Below, piece after piece: positions 13,776-15,921 of a stretch of DNA of 15,921 nt (the stretch's first letter is position 1; each line of letters opens with the position of its first letter). The notes under the pieces are model-generated. The model saw only the letters and a program-made list of their open reading frames with translations, had not been told where the DNA came from and ran no database searches. Source of the stretch: Synergistes sp. (GTDB lineage Bacteria > Synergistota > Synergistia > Synergistales > Synergistaceae); contig JAEEYY010000033.1 of NCBI GenBank assembly GCA_016288355.1, forward strand, positions 1-15,921, written 5' to 3'. Both the position numbers and the translations under genes were made by a program.

Positions 13776-15821
13776 ATGACAGACAAAGAAAAAAACGGGC
13801 CGCACACGGAAGAGTGCGCGTGCGGCCATGAATGCTGTGAAGAACATCATCATTCCCGCGAAAGCGGACATCATCACGTTCACGGCCATGACGACGCCTG
13901 CGGCTGCGCGGCATGTCACGAGCTTGACGATATCTTCAGCGAGAACGAAGAGGACGAAAGGGAATCTCAGGCGGAATTCCGCCGCGAGGTGACTTTCCTT
14001 GCGGCCGCAGGCATTCTTTTTGCGGCGGCGCTCGTCTGCGAGGAGCTCTTCCCGGAAGTTCTGCCGGGGCCTCTCTTTACAGTCGTCTTTGCCGCGCTGT
14101 ACATTATAGTAGGCTTTCCTGTGCTGAAAACGGCTTTCAAAGCCCTTGCGCGCGGGGATATCTTTAACGAATTCACTCTTATGGCGGGCGCGACGCTTGC
14201 CGCGCTTGCGATCGGTGAAATGTCGGAATCCGTCGGCGTCATGCTATTCTACCGGCTCGGCGAAGCCTTCCAGGAGCGTGCTTCATCCAACTCCCGCCGT
14301 TCGATAAAGGCGCTGCTTGCCCAGAAGCCCGTAACGGCCAGGGTAGTCGAAGGAGACAAGACCGTCGAGAAGCACCCGAAGGAGATAGTCAAAGGCGACC
14401 TTGTCCGCGTGATGCCGGGAGAGCTCATCCCGATCGACGGCCATGTAGTGAACGGAGCCGCGCAGGTGGATATGTCCGCGATAAGCGGAGAATCCCTCCC
14501 CGTTACTGTCGAGCCGGGCAGCATGGTGCACGGCGGAACGCTCTCTATGGACGGGCTGCTTACGATAGAGGCGGCGGGCCCGTTTGAGGATTCAACGATA
14601 GCGCGCATGCTTGAGATGGTGCAGAACGCCGTCGCGCGCAAGTCGCCTACGGAACGCTTTATCACGAGGTTTGCAAAATGGTACACGCCGGCGGTATTCT
14701 TCATGGCGGCCGCGGTAATGCTGCTCCCGCCGCTGGCAGGGTACGGGCAGTGGCGCGACTGGATATACAGGGGCCTTGTGCTGCTCGTTATATCATGCCC
14801 CTGCGCTCTTGTGATATCTATCCCGCTCGGCTATTTCGGAGGGATAGGCGCGTCCTCTAAAAACGGCATACTGGTCAAAGGCGCAAGCGTGCTTGATGCA
14901 GTCGGGAATGTAGATACCGTCGTATTCGACAAGACGGGGACGCTGACATACGGCAAATTCCGGCTTGCGGCCATACTGCCGGCTGAAGGCGTAAGCAAAG
15001 AGGAGCTGCTGCATACGGCGGCACTTGCCGAAAGCGGTTCGAACCACCCTGTCGCAAAGGCTGTTACAGCCGCGGCAGGCGCGGTGACGCTGCCCGAAGG
15101 CGCCTCGGTAACGCAGCATCCCGGTAAGGGAATGGTATTCCGCTGCGGCGAAGATACAATAGTATCGGGAAACGCGGCAATACTTGCGGAGTTCGGCGCT
15201 GAAGCGCCTGCGACAGAACTTCCCGGCACCGTCGTCCATGTGATGAAAAACGGAAAATATCTGGGCGCGCTTATCGCGGCTGACGAACTTCGCCCCGAAT
15301 CGTCCGAGGCTGTCGCGGAGCTGCGCCGCCGCGGCATAAAGGGGATATATATGCTGACCGGCGACAGGGAAGAGACCGCCGCTGCTGCCGCAAAAGAGCT
15401 CAGCCTTGACGGCTACCGCTCAGGCCTGCTGCCGGGGGATAAAGTAGACGCGCTGAAGGAGCTCTGCGGCGGAGATACGAAAAAGACGATATACGTTGGC
15501 GACGGAGTCAACGACGGTCCTGTGCTCGTGACCTCCGAAACAGGTATAGCGATGGGAGGCTTCGGCTCGCAGGTGGCTGTGGAAGTCGCGGACGCGGTGA
15601 TATTGGACGATTCGCCTTTAAAGGTCGCCGACCTGCTGCGCATCGCTAAAAAAACACGCACGATCGTATGGGAAAACGTATTTCTTGCGCTCGGAGTCAA
15701 GCTGGTGTTTCTGATATTCGGCGTGGCCGGGCTCGCCGGCCTCTGGGAAGCGGTGTTCGCAGACGTAGGCGTGGCTCTGATGGCTATACTCAACTCAACG
15801 CGCACGGCCAGGATAAAATAA
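13776..15821 (+). CDS. P1B-type heavy-metal ATPase (Zn/Cd/Pb class)
   Basis: A 681-residue metal efflux pump. Residues 1-48 form a His/Cys-rich metal-binding tail (11 His, 7 Cys, including HHH at 24-26 and 32-34) instead of an HMA domain. Membrane helices follow at about 72-122. Then come the actuator loop SGES (237-240), the CPC ion site (341-343), the phosphorylation site DKTGT (385-389, D385), SGSNHPVAKA (H424/P425), LTGD (527-530) and GDGVND (575-580). The C-terminal helix EAVFADVGVALMAILNS places D663 where the Zn2+/Cd2+-binding aspartate of ZntA-like pumps lies. The hinge reads GDGVNDGPVL where GDGxNDAPAL is usual. GGGAGA (13765-13770) precedes ATG 13776, 37 bp after the MOSC gene. Exact metal specificity is not visible. 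Confidence 0.93.
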   Translation: MTDKEKNGPHTEECACGHECCEEHHHSRESGHHHVHGHDDACGCAACHELDDIFSENEEDERESQAEFRREVTFLAAAGILFAAALVCEELFPEVLPGPLFTVVFAALYIIVGFPVLKTAFKALARGDIFNEFTLMAGATLAALAIGEMSESVGVMLFYRLGEAFQERASSNSRRSIKALLAQKPVTARVVEGDKTVEKHPKEIVKGDLVRVMPGELIPIDGHVVNGAAQVDMSAISGESLPVTVEPGSMVHGGTLSMDGLLTIEAAGPFEDSTIARMLEMVQNAVARKSPTERFITRFAKWYTPAVFFMAAAVMLLPPLAGYGQWRDWIYRGLVLLVISCPCALVISIPLGYFGGIGASSKNGILVKGASVLDAVGNVDTVVFDKTGTLTYGKFRLAAILPAEGVSKEELLHTAALAESGSNHPVAKAVTAAAGAVTLPEGASVTQHPGKGMVFRCGEDTIVSGNAAILAEFGAEAPATELPGTVVHVMKNGKYLGALIAADELRPESSEAVAELRRRGIKGIYMLTGDREETAAAAAKELSLDGYRSGLLPGDKVDALKELCGGDTKKTIYVGDGVNDGPVLVTSETGIAMGGFGSQVAVEVADAVILDDSPLKVADLLRIAKKTRTIVWENVFLALGVKLVFLIFGVAGLAGLWEAVFADVGVALMAILNSTRTARIK

Positions 15822-15828
15822 TTCGTGG

Positions 15829-15857
15829 TTGTTATCGAAAGTGAGTTGCGATAGAAT
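15829..15857 (+). promoter_or_regulatory. Promoter with inverted repeat before the Mop-like gene
   Basis: TTGTTA (15829-15834) and TAGAAT (15852-15857) are 17 bp apart. An inverted repeat TATCG (15833-15837) / CGATA (15849-15853) spans the spacer and overlaps both boxes, as expected of a repressor operator. A molybdate-responsive regulator is the obvious candidate given the gene downstream, but the arms do not exactly match the ModE box I know. Confidence 0.5.
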
Positions 15858-15889
15858 ATATATATTCATTATCAACGGAGGAAAAGAAA

Positions 15890-15921
15890 ATGATCTTAAG
15901 CGCACGCAATCAGCTGAAAGC
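15890..15921 (+). CDS. Mop/TOBE-domain molybdopterin- or molybdate-binding protein (partial, 5' end only)
   Basis: Only ten codons are present. They read MILSARNQLK, which closely matches the characteristic start of Mop/TOBE molybdopterin- or molybdate-binding proteins (M-x-x-SARNQLKG type). GGAGGAAAA (15878-15886) gives a good ribosome binding site four bases before ATG 15890. Mop proteins are about 70 residues and store or buffer molybdate; a longer TOBE-containing protein is also possible. The assignment rests on a short match, and the gene runs out of the window. Confidence 0.6.
   Translation, partial: MILSARNQLK

Overview
The window looks like chromosomal DNA of an anaerobic, amino-acid-fermenting bacterium. 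My best guess is a member of the Synergistota. The grounds are a TrmD fused to a second SPOUT-type RNA methyltransferase, a minimal IscR-IscS-IscU set, an NhaC-family carrier beside amino-acid dehydrogenases, and heavy use of ATA isoleucine codons. This is inferred from gene content only. No rRNA, tRNA, CRISPR array, insertion sequence or phage gene is visible.

Region 1 (1-4800) is an amino-acid module. An Lrp/AsnC regulator on the minus strand diverges from a plus-strand run of an NhaC-family sodium-coupled carrier and two tandem, paralogous dehydrogenases of the saccharopine/lysine 6-dehydrogenase family. A 300-bp AT-rich divergent region holds a near-perfect 18-bp palindrome, and a GC-rich hairpin follows the second dehydrogenase. 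The simplest reading is an Lrp-controlled system that imports and oxidatively deaminates one amino acid or a few; lysine or a relative is the first candidate.

Region 2 (4800-6240) is an accessory insertion. It holds one orphan AAA+ ATPase of the AAA_14/DUF4143 type, AT-richer than its neighbours. Upstream of it lie a perfect 17-bp inverted repeat and further half-sites of the same TGTCCAGTA word.

Region 3 (6286-10974) is a conserved translation and secretion operon: ylxM, ffh, rpsP, khpA, rimM, trmD (fused) and rplS. It starts at a consensus promoter (TTGACA, 17 bp, TATAAT) and ends at a strong intrinsic terminator after rplS. It supplies the SRP GTPase, two ribosomal proteins, a 16S maturation factor, an RNA-binding KH protein and tRNA m1G37 methylation.

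Region 4 (11064-15921) is sulfur and metal handling. An Rrf2/IscR-type regulator, a cysteine desulfurase, an IscU/NifU scaffold and a MOSC-domain protein lie close together in one direction. They are followed by a Zn/Cd/Pb-type P1B-ATPase with a His/Cys-rich N-terminus in place of a ferredoxin-like metal-binding domain. The window ends in the first codons of what looks like a Mop/TOBE molybdate- or molybdopterin-binding protein, with its own promoter and an inverted repeat in the promoter spacer. Fe-S assembly, molybdenum-cofactor-related sulfur chemistry and metal efflux therefore sit side by side.
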